DNA from: Acetobacter oryzifermentans
Lineage (GTDB): Bacteria > Pseudomonadota > Alphaproteobacteria > Acetobacterales > Acetobacteraceae
Direction: 5' to 3'
Assembly: GCF_001628715.1 (NCBI RefSeq)
Contig: NZ_CP011120.1
Span: forward strand, 186,001 to 250,000
Length of the DNA: 64,000 bases
Shown here: positions 63,511 to 64,000 of the stretch, piece after piece
Numbering within the stretch: the stretch's first letter is position 1
Layout: each line of letters begins with the position of its first letter
The notes under the pieces: generated by a model
Seen by the model: the letters and a program-made list of their open reading frames with translations, nothing else
Databases searched by the model: none
What the model was told of the DNA's origin: nothing
Position numbers and translations under genes: made by a program

Positions 63511-64000
63511 TTATGCCAAGGCATCAAGCAGGGCAGGAAGATACTGTTCTAGCTTGATGCGTACGGGCATAAGGTAGGCTTTGCCTTTTTCCTGCGCTAG
63601 TTCTTTAAGTACCGTTTGTGCAAACAGGATGTTGGCTTCCAGCGTGGGGGAAAAATCACGCGGGAAAACAATGTGATTTGTTGTTTCCCAGTAAGAGCGT
63701 GATTTGGGGCCAATAACTGGGGAAAGGCCCCAAAATACGCATTCGCCCTGCATCCATTCCCGGCACAGATCAAACAGCTTCAGGTCAAATACGGGCTGCG
63801 TGAAAAAGCCAATAGCTCCGGCTTCTTTTTTACGGGCCACATCTTCCAGCTCTTTCCATGGGGCGCGGCGGTATGGGTCAAACGCTGCATAGACTTTGAG
63901 GTGCGGAGCTTCACGCCGGTAGCGGCGGATAATGCTTTCCGTGCTGTTGGGGTATGTGCGGTGGCTGAGATCTGCCGGTGGGTCACCATGCACAACCAGA
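63511..64000 (-). CDS. metF: Methylenetetrahydrofolate reductase (partial, C-terminal end)
   Basis: The last 163 or so codons of a gene that runs off the right edge, with no start in view. The segment RREAPHLKVYAAFDPYRRA, GAIGFFTQPVFDLKLFDLC and the WGLSPVIGPKSR region fits the (beta/alpha)8 barrel of 5,10-methylenetetrahydrofolate reductase, which makes methyl-THF for methionine synthesis. FFTQ is the characteristic family segment. Confidence 0.75.
   Translation of the reverse strand, partial: LVVHGDPPADLSHRTYPNSTESIIRRYRREAPHLKVYAAFDPYRRAPWKELEDVARKKEAGAIGFFTQPVFDLKLFDLCREWMQGECVFWGLSPVIGPKSRSYWETTNHIVFPRDFSPTLEANILFAQTVLKELAQEKGKAYLMPVRIKLEQYLPALLDALA

Overview
The window looks like an acetic acid bacterium (Acetobacteraceae, Alphaproteobacteria; Acetobacter or a close relative is my inference). 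The right-hand 37 kb carries a complete hopanoid operon (hpnA to hpnG with shc), hopanoid-type membrane genes, mycobacterial-type AhpC/AhpD under OxyR, and compact housekeeping genes with alphaproteobacterial features. The left-hand 27 kb is accessory DNA: more AT-rich, full of recombinases and restriction systems, and bounded by a tRNA-Leu gene.

Layout. 231-7417: a type I restriction operon (broken HTH gene, hsdM, hsdS, prrC, hsdR) that includes a PrrC-type anticodon nuclease. 7579-9201: a tyrosine recombinase next to a 23-bp copy of the tRNA-Leu 3' end (9296-9318). 9296-26716: a second element of about 17.4 kb, bounded by that copy and by the tRNA-Leu gene itself. It holds a NotI-family restriction-modification pair, a resolvase gene split by an IS66-family insertion, an AT-rich channel-like membrane protein, another serine resolvase, a two-lipoprotein cassette, an oriT, mobC and mobA, a putative antisense RNA, an archaeo-eukaryotic-type primase, and a tyrosine recombinase that is frameshifted. 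I read this as two integrative mobilizable elements sitting in tandem at one tRNA-Leu site, the right-hand one probably unable to excise by itself.

26850-30728: a YgjP-like metalloprotease, a UPF0260 protein and an odd ABC cassette whose ATPase has lost every catalytic motif and whose permease is half size. 30802-35189: small membrane proteins, then a MarR-controlled tripartite efflux operon lacking the usual FUSC inner-membrane pump. 35196-44706: hopanoid biosynthesis (hpnG, shc, hpnE, D, C, B, A on minus; an hpnL-like gene divergent). 44699-51464: tyrC, a TPR protein, rpmJ, oxyR/ahpC/ahpD, tRNA-Asp, a YceI protein, a ring-cleavage dioxygenase and pyrophosphatase. 51621-64000: a CAT-anticodon tRNA (probably Ile2), ettA, an acetyltransferase, MlaC- and MlaA-like lipid transport genes, a DjlA-like co-chaperone, the queuosine genes queA-tgt-queG, a PEBP-family protein, a 700-residue orphan and the end of metF.

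The genes fit together as a membrane-centred core (hopanoids, MlaA/MlaC, efflux) next to a defence-rich mobile island. The features most worth checking are prrC with the slippage-prone hsdS linker, the NotI-like system, the degenerate ABC cassette and the antisense RNA in front of the primase. All assignments come from reading the sequence; no database search was run.
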